This document shows positions 41,309 through 51,228 of a stretch of DNA of 63,975 nucleotides, one piece after another. The position numbers and the translations under genes are program-made. How positions within the stretch are numbered: the first letter of the stretch is position 1; every line of letters starts with the position of its first letter. A model generated the notes under the pieces. The model did not search any database and was not told the origin of the DNA. It saw only the letters and a program-made list of their open reading frames with translations. The stretch is from Rhodothermales bacterium (GTDB lineage: Bacteria; Bacteroidota; Rhodothermia; Rhodothermales; UBA10348): NCBI GenBank assembly GCA_024711125.1, contig JANJTM010000016.1:1-63975 (forward strand), read 5' to 3'.

Positions 41309-44162
41309 GCGCGCAGGAGCAGACGAGGTTCCGGTCTCCGTGGGCGTCGTTCACCCGCCTCACGGTGGGCCAGAACTTGTGCGAACGGGTCCAGGGGGCC
41401 GGGTACGCGGCCGATTCGCGCGAATACGGACGGCTCCAGTCCGACGCCATCACCAGGCGGGCCGGGTGCGGCGCGTTCCGCAGCACGTTGTCCTCGGCGT
41501 CGGCGATGCCCAGCAGGACCTCCTGGATTTCGGAATGGATCGAAATCATGGCGTCCACGAACCGGTCCAGTTCGGCCTTCGCTTCGCTCTCGGTCGGTTC
41601 GACCATCATGGTACCCAGCACGGGCCACGACATGGTCGGTGCATGGAAGCCGTAGTCCATGAGGCGCTTGGCGACGTCCACCTCCGTGAGGGCGGTCTGC
41701 TGGCGCAGGTACCGCAAATCGAGGATGAACTCGTGCGCGACGCGGCCGTGCGCCCCGGTGTAGAGGATGCCGAAGTGTTCCTTCAGACGGGCCGCCATGT
41801 AGTTCGCGTTGAGAATCGCGAACTGCGTGGCGCGGCGAAGTCCTTCCGCGCCGAGCAGCGCGATGTAGGCCCAGGAAATGACGAGCACACCCGCGCTGCC
41901 GAACGGCGCCGACGAGACGGGTCCGATGGCGCGCGACCCGCCGGTGGCGACGACGGGGTGGCCGGGCAGGAACGGCGCGAGGTGCGGGGCGCAGCAGATG
42001 GGCCCGACGCCGGGACCGCCTCCGCCGTGCGGAATCGCGAAGGTCTTGTGCAGGTTGAGGTGGCAGACGTCGGCACCGATGTCTCCGGGCCTGCAGAGCC
42101 CCACCTGGGCGTTCATGTTGGCGCCATCCATGTAGACCTGCCCGCCGTTCCGGTGCACGACGGCGCAGATGTCCCTGACCGATTCCTCGAACACGCCGTG
42201 CGTGGACGGATACGTGATCATGAGGGCCGCGAGGCGGTCGGCGTGCTGGACCGCCTTGGCCTCGAGATCGGCGAGATCGATGTTGCCCATTTCGTCGCAC
42301 GCCACGACGACTACTTCCATGCCCGCCATGACGGCCGACGCGGGATTCGTGCCGTGGGCCGACGACGGGATGAGGCAGACCGTGCGGTGGGCGTCCCCGC
42401 GGTCGGCGTGATAGGCCCGGATCAACAGGAGCCCGGCGTATTCTCCGGCGGCCCCGCTGTTCGGCTGCAGCGAGACCCCGGGCAGGCCGGTGATTTCGCC
42501 CAGCCATGACGTGAGGTCGGCGACCATCGCGGCATATCCCCGGGCCTGGTCGGCGGGGGCGAACGGATGCAGCCCTCCGAATTCCTTCCACGTGACCGGA
42601 GCCAGTTCCACGGCCGAGTTGAGCTTCATCGTGCACGATCCGAGCGGGATCATGCTGGTCGTGAGCGAGAGGTCCTTGGAAGAGAGGCGGTGCATGTACC
42701 GCATCATCTCGCTCTCGGAGTGGTACGCGTTGAAGACCTGCTCTGCCAGGTAGCCCGTCGTGCGGGCGAGGGGCCCGCGATACCCGGCGTCGAGCGTCGA
42801 GGCCACGTCCTCGACCGGCGGTGCCTGCCGTCCGACGGCCGCCGAGAAGACCGACAGCACGTCGGCAAGATCGGTCGGAGTGACGGTCTCGTCGAGCGCG
42901 ACGCCCGTCGAGCCGTCGGTGAAGTACCGGAAGTTGATGCCTGCGGCAAGGGCGGCCCCGCGCACGGCCTCCTGCTGGGCCGGGGTCGTCGTGACGCGCA
43001 GCGTGTCGAAGACCTCGGTGGTCTTCACCCCGAGGCCGACGTGCCCGAGGGAGGTTGCCAGCACGCGGGAGAGGCCGTGCACTCGTTCGGCGATGGCGCG
43101 CAGCCCCCGCGGGCCGTGGTATACCGCGTACATGCTCGCCATCACCGCGAGCAGTACCTGGGCCGTGCAGATGTTCGACGTCGCCTTGTCGCGCCGGATA
43201 TGCTGTTCCCGCGTCTGCAGGGCCATGCGCAGGGCCGGGTGTCCGTCGGCATCCACCGTGACCCCGATGATGCGCCCCGGAATGAGGCGCTTGAAGGCGT
43301 CCTTCGTCGCAAAGAACGCGGCGTGTGGGCCGCCGTAGCCCATCGGCACGCCGAATCGTTGGGACGTGCCGACGACCACGTCGGCTCCCCAGGTGCCCGG
43401 GGCTTCCAGTACCGTAAGCGAAAGGAGGTCCGCGGCGACGACGAGCCAGGCGCCCGCGTCGTGCAGTCGGGCGGCGAAGGACGAGTGGTCGACGATCGTA
43501 CCGTCCGACTCGGGGTACTGGACCAGCGCGCCGAACGTGTCGGAGTCCGGCTCGAACCGGCCGGCATCGCCTACCACGACCCGTATGCCGAGAGGCTCGG
43601 CACGGGTCTCGACGACGGCGATCGTCTGCGGATGGCAGGCGTCGGAGACGAAGAACGTATTGCGCTCGGGACCCTTGACCGACCGGTGCAGCATCGCCAT
43701 CGCTTCGGCGGCGGCGGTGCCCTCGTCGAGCAGCGACGCGTTGGCGATCTCCATGCCGGTCAGTTCCATGACCAGCGTCTGGTAATTGAGCAGCGCTTCG
43801 AGGCGTCCCTGGGCGATCTCGGCCTGGTACGGCGTGTACTGGGTATACCAGTTCGGGTTCTCGAGAATGCCGCGTTGGATGACCTGCGGGACCACGGTTC
43901 CGTGGTAGCCCATGCCGATGTAGGAGCGGAACACCCGGTTCCGAGCGGCCATCGCGCCGAGATCGGCCAGGAGCTGGCGCTCGCTGCGGGCCGGGGGCAG
44001 GTCCAGCGGCCCGGCGAGGCGAATCGACGCCGGAACGGTCTGGTCGACCAGTTCGTCGAGGGAAGAAACCCCGACGACCGAGAGCATCGCTTCGAGGTCG
44101 CGTTCGAGCGGACCGATATGGCGGTCCCGGAATCGGTCGGTGGGCTGCAGGTCGATGGCCAT
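41283..44162 (-). CDS. gcvP: Glycine dehydrogenase (decarboxylating), P-protein
   Basis: 959-residue undivided P-protein of the glycine cleavage system, which decarboxylates glycine and passes the aminomethyl group to lipoyl-GcvH (encoded at 54192). PLP lysine in [20 protein letters not shown] (about residue 706), N-terminal half with [17 protein letters not shown] and [16 protein letters not shown]-terminal half with [14 protein letters not shown]. gcvT is not in the window. Confidence 0.97.
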   Translation of the reverse strand: MAIDLQPTDRFRDRHIGPLERDLEAMLSVVGVSSLDELVDQTVPASIRLAGPLDLPPARSERQLLADLGAMAARNRVFRSYIGMGYHGTVVPQVIQRGILENPNWYTQYTPYQAEIAQGRLEALLNYQTLVMELTGMEIANASLLDEGTAAAEAMAMLHRSVKGPERNTFFVSDACHPQTIAVVETRAEPLGIRVVVGDAGRFEPDSDTFGALVQYPESDGTIVDHSSFAARLHDAGAWLVVAADLLSLTVLEAPGTWGADVVVGTSQRFGVPMGYGGPHAAFFATKDAFKRLIPGRIIGVTVDADGHPALRMALQTREQHIRRDKATSNICTAQVLLAVMASMYAVYHGPRGLRAIAERVHGLSRVLATSLGHVGLGVKTTEVFDTLRVTTTPAQQEAVRGAALAAGINFRYFTDGSTGVALDETVTPTDLADVLSVFSAAVGRQAPPVEDVASTLDAGYRGPLARTTGYLAEQVFNAYHSESEMMRYMHRLSSKDLSLTTSMIPLGSCTMKLNSAVELAPVTWKEFGGLHPFAPADQARGYAAMVADLTSWLGEITGLPGVSLQPNSGAAGEYAGLLLIRAYHADRGDAHRTVCLIPSSAHGTNPASAVMAGMEVVVVACDEMGNIDLADLEAKAVQHADRLAALMITYPSTHGVFEESVRDICAVVHRNGGQVYMDGANMNAQVGLCRPGDIGADVCHLNLHKTFAIPHGGGGPGVGPICCAPHLAPFLPGHPVVATGGSRAIGPVSSAPFGSAGVLVISWAYIALLGAEGLRRATQFAILNANYMAARLKEHFGILYTGAHGRVAHEFILDLRYLRQQTALTEVDVAKRLMDYGFHAPTMSWPVLGTMMVEPTESEAKAELDRFVDAMISIHSEIQEVLLGIADAEDNVLRNAPHPARLVMASDWSRPYSRESAAYPAPWTRSHKFWPTVRRVNDAHGDRNLVCSCAPLEAYVEA

Positions 44163-44248
44163 CGGTGCGGTCGATGAGTAGGAGAGGGTAATGAACGCCG
44201 GGCCGCGACGGCGGTCGACGGGGCAGGTTCAATTCTCGGTGAAACGGC

Positions 44249-45025
44249 TCACTCGCCGGAGCGGGCGAGCGCGTCGAGGGCCGCCGCCGCAGCCAGCTGC
44301 TCCGCCTGCTTCTTGGAACCCGCCCGGCCGGTGGCGATGCCCTGGCCGCGCACGACGGCTTCGACCGTGAAGGTGCGCTCATGGCCCGGTCCCTCCTCGA
44401 GCAGGACGCGGTATGACGGCTGCGGCCAGCCGCGCGCCTGGGAGTGCTCGAGGAGGCGGCTCTTGTGATTGTCCTCTCGGCCGGCCAGGTTCTCGAGATC
44501 GATGCCCTCGAGCGCGGTCCGGTGCACGAACCGGGTCGCGGCCTCGATGCCCTGGTCCAGGAACAGCGCGCCCACCAGGGCCTCGTACGCGTCTGCGAGG
44601 ATGTTCTCGTTGGCTCTCCCGCGGTCCTGCTCCGCATTTTCGGACAACAGGACCAACTCGCCGATGCCGATCCGGCCCGCACGATCGGCAAGGGCCCGCG
44701 TATTGACGAGCTTGGAACGCAGGCGGGTGAGGAAGCCCTCGTCGCGATCGGGAAAGGTCTCGAAGACGAAGTGGGCGATGACGAACCCGAGCACCGAGTC
44801 GCCGAGGAATTCGAGCCGCTCGTTGGAGTCCTCGGCGGCGGGATACCGTCCGCGTCCGAGCGACCGGTGCTTCATCGCCTGCACGTACAGGTCGATACGC
44901 GCTACGGGTTCCGCGGTGACCAACCGGATGGCGTCAGCGTTCAGTCCGAAAGTGGGGAGCGTCTCTTCCCGTCGGCGGCCGAAAAGCCGCCTGGCGAAAG
45001 CCGTGATTCGCGGGATAAGGGACAT
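44249..45025 (-). CDS. rnc: Ribonuclease III
   Basis: 258-residue double-strand RNA endonuclease. The signature NERLEFLGDSVLGFVIA holds the catalytic Glu/Asp, a second acidic pair lies in LADAYEALVGALFLD, and the C-terminal dsRNA-binding domain runs SRLLEHSQARGWPQPSYRVL to GSKKQAEQLAAAAALDAL. ATG 45025 (MSLIPRITAFARRLFGRR) is preferred; the open frame before it is not protein-like and passes through a probable promoter. It converges with nothing and diverges from the aldehyde dehydrogenase. Confidence 0.95.
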   Translation of the reverse strand: MSLIPRITAFARRLFGRRREETLPTFGLNADAIRLVTAEPVARIDLYVQAMKHRSLGRGRYPAAEDSNERLEFLGDSVLGFVIAHFVFETFPDRDEGFLTRLRSKLVNTRALADRAGRIGIGELVLLSENAEQDRGRANENILADAYEALVGALFLDQGIEAATRFVHRTALEGIDLENLAGREDNHKSRLLEHSQARGWPQPSYRVLLEEGPGHERTFTVEAVVRGQGIATGRAGSKKQAEQLAAAAALDALARSGE

Positions 45026-45063
45026 CCGGAAGGGCGGGACCGTCGGCGCCGCGGGAGTTCCGT

Positions 45064-45071
45064 CGAAAATA
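45064..45071 (-). promoter_or_regulatory. Putative -7 element of rnc (TATTTTCG)
   Basis: On the minus strand TATTTTCG lies 39 bases before the rnc ATG, the same octamer as before the DUF4290-like gene and gcvH. No matching TTTG -33 box is seen. Confidence 0.4.
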
Positions 45072-45170
45072 CACCGAAGCGGACCGCATCGGGGACCCCC
45101 CGCTTTCGAACGGCCGGTACAGTGCCTAGCATGCCGATGCCCATGCCCCGTTCGTCGCACCGAAACTGCC

Positions 45171-46523
45171 ATGATGCGCTCGATCAATCCCTACGACCTG
45201 ACCGAGATCGCGCGGTACGAGCCGATCACGAAGGTCGCACTCGAAACGTGCATCGCGAACTCGCATCGAGCGTTCCTGGCACTGCGGGATACGTCGTTCG
45301 AGTTCCGGGCCGAGCGCATGCGCCGGGCCGCGGACCTGCTGGAGGACGGCGCGGCGCGCTGGGGGCGGCTCATGACGCTCGAGATGGGCAAACCCGTAGC
45401 GCAGGCCGAGGCCGAGGCCCGAAAGTGCGCGTGGGTCTGCCGGTGGTATGCCGACGAAGCCGAGCGCCTGCTCGCCGACGAGGTGATAGGCACCGACGCG
45501 TCCCGCAGTCTCGTCGCCTACCGCCCGCTCGGCCCCGTGCTCGCCGTGATGCCCTGGAATTTTCCGTTCTGGCAGGTATTCCGCTTTGCCGCTCCCGCGC
45601 TGATGGCCGGAAACACGGGCCTGCTCAAGCACGCCTCGAACGTGACCGGATGTTCGCTGGCCATCGCCGGGATCTTTGCCGAAGCCGGATTCGATCCGGA
45701 CGCCTTCCAGGCCCTCGTTCTCGAAGGCTCTCGGGTGGAACGCGTGCTCGCGGATCCGAGGGTGCGGGCGGCCACGCTCACGGGCAGCGACGCGGCCGGA
45801 CGCGCGGTGGGCAGCCTCGCGGGAAGGCACCTGAAGCCGTCGCTGCTTGAACTGGGAGGGTCTGACCCGTTCGTCGTCCTGGACGATGCCGACGTGGACG
45901 AAGCCGCGCGTATCGCGGTCACGGCCCGCATGCAGAACAACGGGCAGAGCTGCATCGCGGCGAAGCGCTTCATCGTGGACCGCTCGGTCCTGGGCGCGTT
46001 CACCGAACGTTTCGTCGCCGGCGTTCGGGCGCTGCGCGTGGGAGATCCGCTCGACCGCGCGGTGGACGTGGGTCCGCTCGCCCGGCTCGACCTTGCCGAG
46101 GAAATCGAGGACCAGGTTCGCAGGTCGGTGGACGGCGGTGCGCAGGTGCTGTGCGGCGGCACGCGTGACGGCTGCTTCTACGCCCCGACCGTGCTCGGAG
46201 CCGTGGATGAGCGTTCGGTCGCGTTCCGGGAGGAAATCTTCGGGCCGGTGGCCTCGGTCGTCGAGGCGCGGGACGAGGAGGACGCACTCCGCCTTGCCAA
46301 CGCGACGCCGTTCGGGCTGGGGGGCTCGGTGTTCACTCGCGACAGGGACCGCGGCGAGCGCTTCGCCCGGCGCATGGACGTAGGCTGCGCTTTCGTCAAC
46401 GGCATGGTGAAGAGCGACCCCCGATTGCCCTTCGGCGGCGTCAAGGACTCGGGGTACGGCCGGGAACTGGCCGCTCCCGGCATCCGTGCCTTCGTCAACG
46501 TGCAGTCGCTCTGGATAGCCTGA
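45171..46523 (+). CDS. NAD(P)-dependent aldehyde dehydrogenase (succinate-semialdehyde type)
   Basis: 450-residue oxidoreductase. Cofactor-binding PWNFPFWQVFRFAAPALMAG, catalytic Glu in LLELGGSDPF (about residue 227), catalytic Cys in NNGQSCIAAKRF (about 261) and the C-terminal PFGGVKDSGYGREL are all intact. The short N-terminus (SINPYDLTEIARYEPI) and overall order match the GabD/Sad branch acting on succinate semialdehyde or a close relative. ATG 45171 or the next codon is the start. Divergent from rnc. Confidence 0.9.
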   Translation: MMRSINPYDLTEIARYEPITKVALETCIANSHRAFLALRDTSFEFRAERMRRAADLLEDGAARWGRLMTLEMGKPVAQAEAEARKCAWVCRWYADEAERLLADEVIGTDASRSLVAYRPLGPVLAVMPWNFPFWQVFRFAAPALMAGNTGLLKHASNVTGCSLAIAGIFAEAGFDPDAFQALVLEGSRVERVLADPRVRAATLTGSDAAGRAVGSLAGRHLKPSLLELGGSDPFVVLDDADVDEAARIAVTARMQNNGQSCIAAKRFIVDRSVLGAFTERFVAGVRALRVGDPLDRAVDVGPLARLDLAEEIEDQVRRSVDGGAQVLCGGTRDGCFYAPTVLGAVDERSVAFREEIFGPVASVVEARDEEDALRLANATPFGLGGSVFTRDRDRGERFARRMDVGCAFVNGMVKSDPRLPFGGVKDSGYGRELAAPGIRAFVNVQSLWIA

Positions 46524-46532
46524 GCCGCGTCG

Positions 46533-47423
46533 TCACGGGCGCAGCGCGGCGTGCACGGCGGCGGCGATGCGGGCCCCGAGACGCCCCGACGCCTCGATGT
46601 CGTCGATGCCCTCGGTGAGGATCACGAGCACGTAGGGCTCCCCGTCCGCCGGGTAGACGATGCCCGCGTCGTGGTGGATGCGCGTGATGCTGCCCGTCTT
46701 GTGCGCCACGCGGGTGCCTTCGGGCAGACCGGCAGGGATCATGGAGTTGAATTCCTGCCGCAGGAGGATCGCGACCATCTCCCGGTCTGCTTCCGCCGAC
46801 ACGGCCCGGCCGTCGCGCAGGGCCTCGAACAGCGTCGCAAGGTCCGGCGCGTTCGTGCGGTTGCTGAGCCCGGCTTCGAAGGCCTTGAGGTCCTCGACGC
46901 CGCGCAGGGTCTGAAGCCGGCCCGCCCCGAGTCGACGGCTGGTCGCCTGTACGGAGTCGGCGGTGACCTCCTGGATCAGGAGGTTGGTCGCCAGGTTCGA
47001 CGACCACGTGATCATGGTTTCCGCGAGATCCCGTACCGCCACGAGCGTGCCGATACGGCCGTAAAGGTCGTCGTACGAGTCGTCCGAGATGGAGAATTCC
47101 GACCCGTCCACGATGGATCGGAACCGGTTCTCCACCCGGACCGAGTCGTCCAGCGAGCGCCGCCCGGTCGCCACCTGGCGGAAGAGTTCGATGAGCACGG
47201 GCACCTTCATCGTACTGGCGGCGTGGAAATCCCGCTCCGGTAGGCGGTCGAAGCGGGTGCCGGTCCCGGCGTCCCTGACCGAGACGGCCACGACGGCGTC
47301 GGGCGCTTCGGCGACGATGGCGTCGATTTCTGCGGCGATCCGGTCTGAAGCCGTCGGGGACGGGGAGCAGGACGTGGCGGCCATGACCAGCAGCAGGAAC
47401 GGAAGGCGGTGCGATCCGGGCAT
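46533..47423 (-). CDS. Beta-lactamase-fold serine hydrolase lipoprotein
   Basis: 296-residue exported protein with lipobox AATSC. Class-A-like landmarks: STMK with the active Ser and Lys (about residues 69-72), SSN at the SDN position (TWSSNLATNLL), and HKTGS (KTG, about 242). A Glu in FEAGLSNRT sits where Glu166 of class A enzymes would be, though the spacing to the Asn is one residue longer. It could hydrolyse beta-lactams or act on peptidoglycan as a carboxypeptidase-like enzyme; sequence alone does not decide. Last gene of a GH3/PhoU run. Confidence 0.8.
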   Translation of the reverse strand: MPGSHRLPFLLLVMAATSCSPSPTASDRIAAEIDAIVAEAPDAVVAVSVRDAGTGTRFDRLPERDFHAASTMKVPVLIELFRQVATGRRSLDDSVRVENRFRSIVDGSEFSISDDSYDDLYGRIGTLVAVRDLAETMITWSSNLATNLLIQEVTADSVQATSRRLGAGRLQTLRGVEDLKAFEAGLSNRTNAPDLATLFEALRDGRAVSAEADREMVAILLRQEFNSMIPAGLPEGTRVAHKTGSITRIHHDAGIVYPADGEPYVLVILTEGIDDIEASGRLGARIAAAVHAALRP

Positions 47424-47427
47424 GGCC

Positions 47428-48111
47428 TCAGTCCGGCTTGTCGATCCGGTCCCGGACCTCGATATGGGTCCGCCGGATCTGCTCGAACGGGAATACGACG
47501 CTCGACGCGATGTTCGCGAGGTGGGAACTGACGCGCCCGAGCATGCGGGCTGCGAGAGCGAGCACGACGGCCTCGTTCACGCTGTCGCTGCGTCCGGTAG
47601 CGAGGTCGCGAATGATGGACTGGATTTCACGCTTGCGCTCTTCGTGCAGGGTCAGGACGGCTTCGGCGCGCGTGACGTCGTTCTCGCGGAAACACGATCG
47701 TGTCAGCGTGAACATGGCCTGGATCTCGTTGCGCGCGTTGCGAAGCGGCAGCACGGCGGGTCCGAGGCGGGGTCGCGTGGCCAGCGATGCCAGGTCTCCG
47801 AGGCTCTTGGAAAGGTCGCCGATGCGCTCGGCTTCCTGCACGATGCCCAGGAGCTTGAGTGCGTACACCTGCGGACGACCGGGCTGGGAGGCGAGGTAGG
47901 CTTGCACCGCGGCGCGAAGGTGGCCCTCCCTGCGATCGATCTCGTCGTCCCTCCGTTCGAGGTCCAGGTCCAGGATCTCGTTGTCGAGCAGGTGACCGCA
48001 TGCCGCGCCGAACATCTCGTCGCCGATCCGCAGCATCTCCTGCAGGTCGGCGAAGGCGTCGTCCACCTGGGCGGGCCGGTCTCCCCCCTTGAGCCAGTCG
48101 AAGAGGGCCAT
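47428..48111 (-). CDS. PhoU-like domain protein
   Basis: 227-residue all-helical protein with two PhoU-like helical bundles: an E/D-rich first bundle (NEILDLDLERRDDEIDRREG) and a second (HEERKREIQSIIRDLATG). Regulators of this family modulate phosphate transport or Na/Pi cotransporters, but no transporter is adjacent. ATG 48111 shares one base with the stop of the GH3 gene, so the two are translationally coupled. Specific role unknown. Confidence 0.75.
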   Translation of the reverse strand: MALFDWLKGGDRPAQVDDAFADLQEMLRIGDEMFGAACGHLLDNEILDLDLERRDDEIDRREGHLRAAVQAYLASQPGRPQVYALKLLGIVQEAERIGDLSKSLGDLASLATRPRLGPAVLPLRNARNEIQAMFTLTRSCFRENDVTRAEAVLTLHEERKREIQSIIRDLATGRSDSVNEAVVLALAARMLGRVSSHLANIASSVVFPFEQIRRTHIEVRDRIDKPD

Positions 48112-49679
48112 CAGTCCAGCCTCAGGACGCTTCGGACGCGTCTCGCGGCGGCCGAGACCGAGGAGACGACATCACTGTACGTACACATGCGGAACGGCGA
48201 CGCGTCGAACGGCCCGAGTACGTCCGGGCTTCCGAGCGAGACGATCAACGTGGGGGACTGTGCCACGAGCGCCCGGACGAGCCGCTCCTGGTCGGGTCGC
48301 AGGCCGAAGCGATGCCACGCGGCGGGCTTGACGACCAGCGCACAGACCACCAGTCCAGCGCGTCCGGCGGCGCCGAGATGGCGCGCCAACTCGTCGTCCG
48401 GGACCTCGGGTCCGACGGTCGATACCGATGCCCCGGGGAGGATGCCGGCAAAGATCGCTTCGGCGGGGGCCTTGGTGGGATCGGGGTAGTCAGGAATCGG
48501 CCGGAATACGAGCACGTGCACGCCGTGTTCGCGCGCCCGGCGGGGCCAATCGGACGGCAGGGAACCGTATCCCCGTATGGCCAGGTCGGCCACCTGGTCA
48601 GAGAGTTCCTCGGCCTGCTGCCGGGCCAGGGGAGCGGCGGGCGGGGCGGTGAATACGTCGGCACCGTGCCGGGCGACGAGTCGCTGCTTGAGAGACCAGA
48701 CCCGGGAAAAGGCGGCGTCGAGCAGGCTTTCGTCGAGGTGTCCCGATTCCACGGCTGCAACCAACGCCTCGACGGCTACGATCGGGTCGCTCACGTCGAG
48801 CAGGACGTCCACGCCCGCGGCGACGAGCGCGGGCGCGCGGCGGGCCACGTCGACACCCGACTCGCCGGCGCCGCCCATCAGCAGGCTGTCGGATACGACC
48901 ACGCCCGCAAATCCCATCTCGTCTCGGAGCAGGCGGCGCAGGATCGCGGGCGACCACGTGGCCGTGAGCCCCGACGGGTCGAGGGCCGGGTACGCGACGT
49001 GCGCCGTCATCACCGAATCGACCCCCGCGAGGAACGCCGCACGGAACGGCAGCAGTTCCACGGAATCGAGGGAGGAGCGCTCTCGGGGCACGGTGGCTAC
49101 CCCGTCGTGCGAATCGGTTTCGGTATCGCCGTGTCCGGGATAATGCTTGGCGGTCGTGAAAACTCCCCCCTCCCTGCACCCGGCAATGAACGCCTGGACC
49201 AGTTCGGCCGCCACGAGCGGATCCGAGGAAAACGCGCGGGTGGAGATGATGGGATTCGACGGGTTCGAGTGCACGTCGGCCACCGGCGCGAAGAGCCAGT
49301 GTATGCCGAGCGACAGTGCTTCGCGGGCCGCGAGCCACGCGGCGTGGTGGACGAGCGAGGGCGCCCGGTCACCCGTCGTCCCGAACGCCATCGCATGCGG
49401 GAAAACGGCCGCGCCGGCCATCTGCTGCCCCGCGCCCCGCTCCAGGTCGGCGCCGACCAGCAGGGGGAAGGCCGCGTGGTCCTGGAGGCGTTTCAATGCC
49501 TCCGGCGTCCGGTCGGCGCGTCCGCGAAAGAGGACCACACCGCCCACCGGAAGGTCCTCCACGAGGCGTTGCATCCGATCGACGGCCTCGTCTGCCCATT
49601 GGGGAGGGGGCATGTTGGAGCCGAGGCGGGGAAAAACGAGCTGGGCGGCCCGGTCCCGGAGCGAAGTTGGCGCACGCAT
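48111..49679 (-). CDS. Glycoside hydrolase family 3, NagZ-like beta-N-acetylglucosaminidase
   Basis: 522-residue cytoplasmic GH3 enzyme. The NagZ signature KHYPGHGDTETDSHDG (about residues 177-192) holds the catalytic Asp-His pair of the loop, and the nucleophile Asp lies in VVVSDSLLM. The N-terminal barrel begins LVFPRLGSNMPPPQ. The C-terminal ~170 residues add a second domain absent from short NagZ proteins. Likely removes GlcNAc from muropeptides in cell-wall recycling; with anmK in the window this fits a recycling route. Confidence 0.87.
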   Translation of the reverse strand: MRAPTSLRDRAAQLVFPRLGSNMPPPQWADEAVDRMQRLVEDLPVGGVVLFRGRADRTPEALKRLQDHAAFPLLVGADLERGAGQQMAGAAVFPHAMAFGTTGDRAPSLVHHAAWLAAREALSLGIHWLFAPVADVHSNPSNPIISTRAFSSDPLVAAELVQAFIAGCREGGVFTTAKHYPGHGDTETDSHDGVATVPRERSSLDSVELLPFRAAFLAGVDSVMTAHVAYPALDPSGLTATWSPAILRRLLRDEMGFAGVVVSDSLLMGGAGESGVDVARRAPALVAAGVDVLLDVSDPIVAVEALVAAVESGHLDESLLDAAFSRVWSLKQRLVARHGADVFTAPPAAPLARQQAEELSDQVADLAIRGYGSLPSDWPRRAREHGVHVLVFRPIPDYPDPTKAPAEAIFAGILPGASVSTVGPEVPDDELARHLGAAGRAGLVVCALVVKPAAWHRFGLRPDQERLVRALVAQSPTLIVSLGSPDVLGPFDASPFRMCTYSDVVSSVSAAARRVRSVLRLD

Positions 49680-49706
49680 GGGGTGGACTGGATTGGCCCC
49701 GCCAAG

Positions 49707-50291
49707 TTAGCGATACAGGCCGTGATCCTCGACGTAGGAGAGTACCCTGTCGGGGAGCAGGTATCGCACCGACAAGCCACGCCCGATCCGATCCCGGATG
49801 TCGCTGGCAGAGACCGCCAGCCGCGGCGCGTCGAGCGCGATGGCGTCGGCCTGGACGGCCGCGAGGAGCCCTGCGAGGTCCGGCTCGGCGGCCCGCGGAT
49901 ACACCACGAGCCTCGCCATCGAGAGTATGGTGTCAGGCTCCTTCCACGTGGGGAAGGACTCGAGGCTGTCCTGCCCGATCACGAGATGCAGGTCCCAGTC
50001 CGGGTGCCTGTCCCGGAGCGAGCGCAGCGTATCCACGGTGAACGACACCCCCTCGCGCTCGATCTCCAGGTCGCTGACCTCGAACGCGTCGTGTCCGACG
50101 GTCGCCAGCCGGCACATGGCAAGGCGATGGGCCGCCGCCGGGGCGGCACGATCCGTCTTGTGCGGCGAGAGGAACGCGGGCATCCACACCACCCGGTCGA
50201 GACGGGCCTGGACGCGTGCCTGTTCGGCGATGACCAGGTGCCCGATGTGAACCGGGCTGAAGGAGCCGCCGTACAGGCCGACGCGCATCAT
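49707..50291 (-). CDS. nadD: Nicotinate-nucleotide adenylyltransferase
   Basis: 194-residue enzyme of NAD synthesis that adenylates nicotinate mononucleotide. GLYGGSFSPVHIGHL at the start holds the nucleotidyl-transfer HxGH motif. FLSPHKTD and the C-terminal VSASDIRDRIGRGLSVRYLLP (ISSTxIR equivalent) are typical. Two adjacent ATG codons begin it; the first overlaps the bamD stop by four bases. Confidence 0.95.
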   Translation of the reverse strand: MMRVGLYGGSFSPVHIGHLVIAEQARVQARLDRVVWMPAFLSPHKTDRAAPAAAHRLAMCRLATVGHDAFEVSDLEIEREGVSFTVDTLRSLRDRHPDWDLHLVIGQDSLESFPTWKEPDTILSMARLVVYPRAAEPDLAGLLAAVQADAIALDAPRLAVSASDIRDRIGRGLSVRYLLPDRVLSYVEDHGLYR

Positions 50292-51121
50292 CGCGAGGCG
50301 CCAGCCCCGGCCGCGCCGGCTGTGCCCGGGCGCAGTGCGGCGAGCCTCTCGGCGGCCGCGCGGTAGAGCGCCTCGGCGTCCTTGACCAACGGGCTGTCCG
50401 GGAAGATCTGCAGCAGGCGGTCGTAGTTCATCACCGCGCGTTCGAGGCGCTCGGCTTTCCGGGTCTGTACGCTCTGCTCGGCGTACCGGGTGTAGGCCCG
50501 GATGGCGCCCACAAGCGCGTCATCGGCCCACTCGGTATCGAAATACTCGTCGAAAACCGACTCGAACGTGATGCCGGCGGCCTCGTGGAGTCCTCGCTGT
50601 TCGTACTGCAGGCCGGCGTCGAACCGCTTCAGGGCCAGGCGATTACGCAGTTCGACGATTCGCCCGGCCGCTTCCTCGCTCAACGCTCCGTCGGGATACC
50701 GGGTCAGGTACAACTCGAACTGCGCGATGGCGGCTTCGGTATCCGACTGGTCGAGCCGGTATTCGGGCGCCCGATCGTAGTATGTCATCGCGAGATCGAA
50801 CGAAGCCTGCGGAACGCGCGGATCGTTACGATAGATCTGCGTGAAACGGGTGTACTCGTTCGCCGCGAGCAGGTACTCCCTGTTGGCGCGGTAGGCCCGA
50901 GCCAACGCGAGCTGGGCGTCGGCGGCCCATTCGTGCGTCCGTCCGAAGTCGAAGGCACCCTGCAGGTAGGGAATCGCCTGCTCGGGTTTGCCGGCTTCAA
51001 GCAGCTCGAGACCGCGGCGGTAGGCGTCCTCGGGACCGTCATACGCGACGCGCGACGAACCCGCACAGGCAGACAGCAGGAGGGCAGAAGCGAGAACGAA
51101 CGTCGCGGAGGCGATTCGCAT
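50288..51121 (-). CDS. bamD: Outer membrane protein assembly factor BamD
   Basis: 277-residue TPR lipoprotein of the BAM complex. Signal with lipobox LLSAC, then five TPR-like helix pairs including YRRGLELLEAGKPEQAIPYL, LALARAYRANREYLLAANEY and FELYLTRYPDGALSEEA. Ala-rich end. Start at ATG 51121, which begins the signal peptide. It couples to nadD through a four-base overlap. Confidence 0.88.
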   Translation of the reverse strand: MRIASATFVLASALLLSACAGSSRVAYDGPEDAYRRGLELLEAGKPEQAIPYLQGAFDFGRTHEWAADAQLALARAYRANREYLLAANEYTRFTQIYRNDPRVPQASFDLAMTYYDRAPEYRLDQSDTEAAIAQFELYLTRYPDGALSEEAAGRIVELRNRLALKRFDAGLQYEQRGLHEAAGITFESVFDEYFDTEWADDALVGAIRAYTRYAEQSVQTRKAERLERAVMNYDRLLQIFPDSPLVKDAEALYRAAAERLAALRPGTAGAAGAGASR

Positions 51122-51167
51122 GGTCACGGGGGAAAGTGCGCTGCAGTCACAACGCGGCCCCGGCCTC

Positions 51168-51198
51168 CCATGGTATTCGGAAGGTTCGGGCGGCCAAA
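51168..51198 (-). promoter_or_regulatory. Putative promoter of bamD (TTTG-N19-TACCATGG)
   Basis: On the minus strand a -33 TTTG (51195-51198) and a -7 TACCATGG (51168-51175) are spaced by 19 bases. The -33 is perfect; the -7 matches TAnnTTTG at its TA and at two further positions. Predicted start about 40 bases before the bamD ATG. Confidence 0.4.
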
Positions 51199-51228
51199 AC
51201 AAACCCTCGTGACGGTCGGCTGTTCCGG

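Noticed and set aside
44163-44248. Glycine riboswitch before gcvP
   Set aside because: The gap is 86 bases, and neither a tandem aptamer nor its conserved core is visible.
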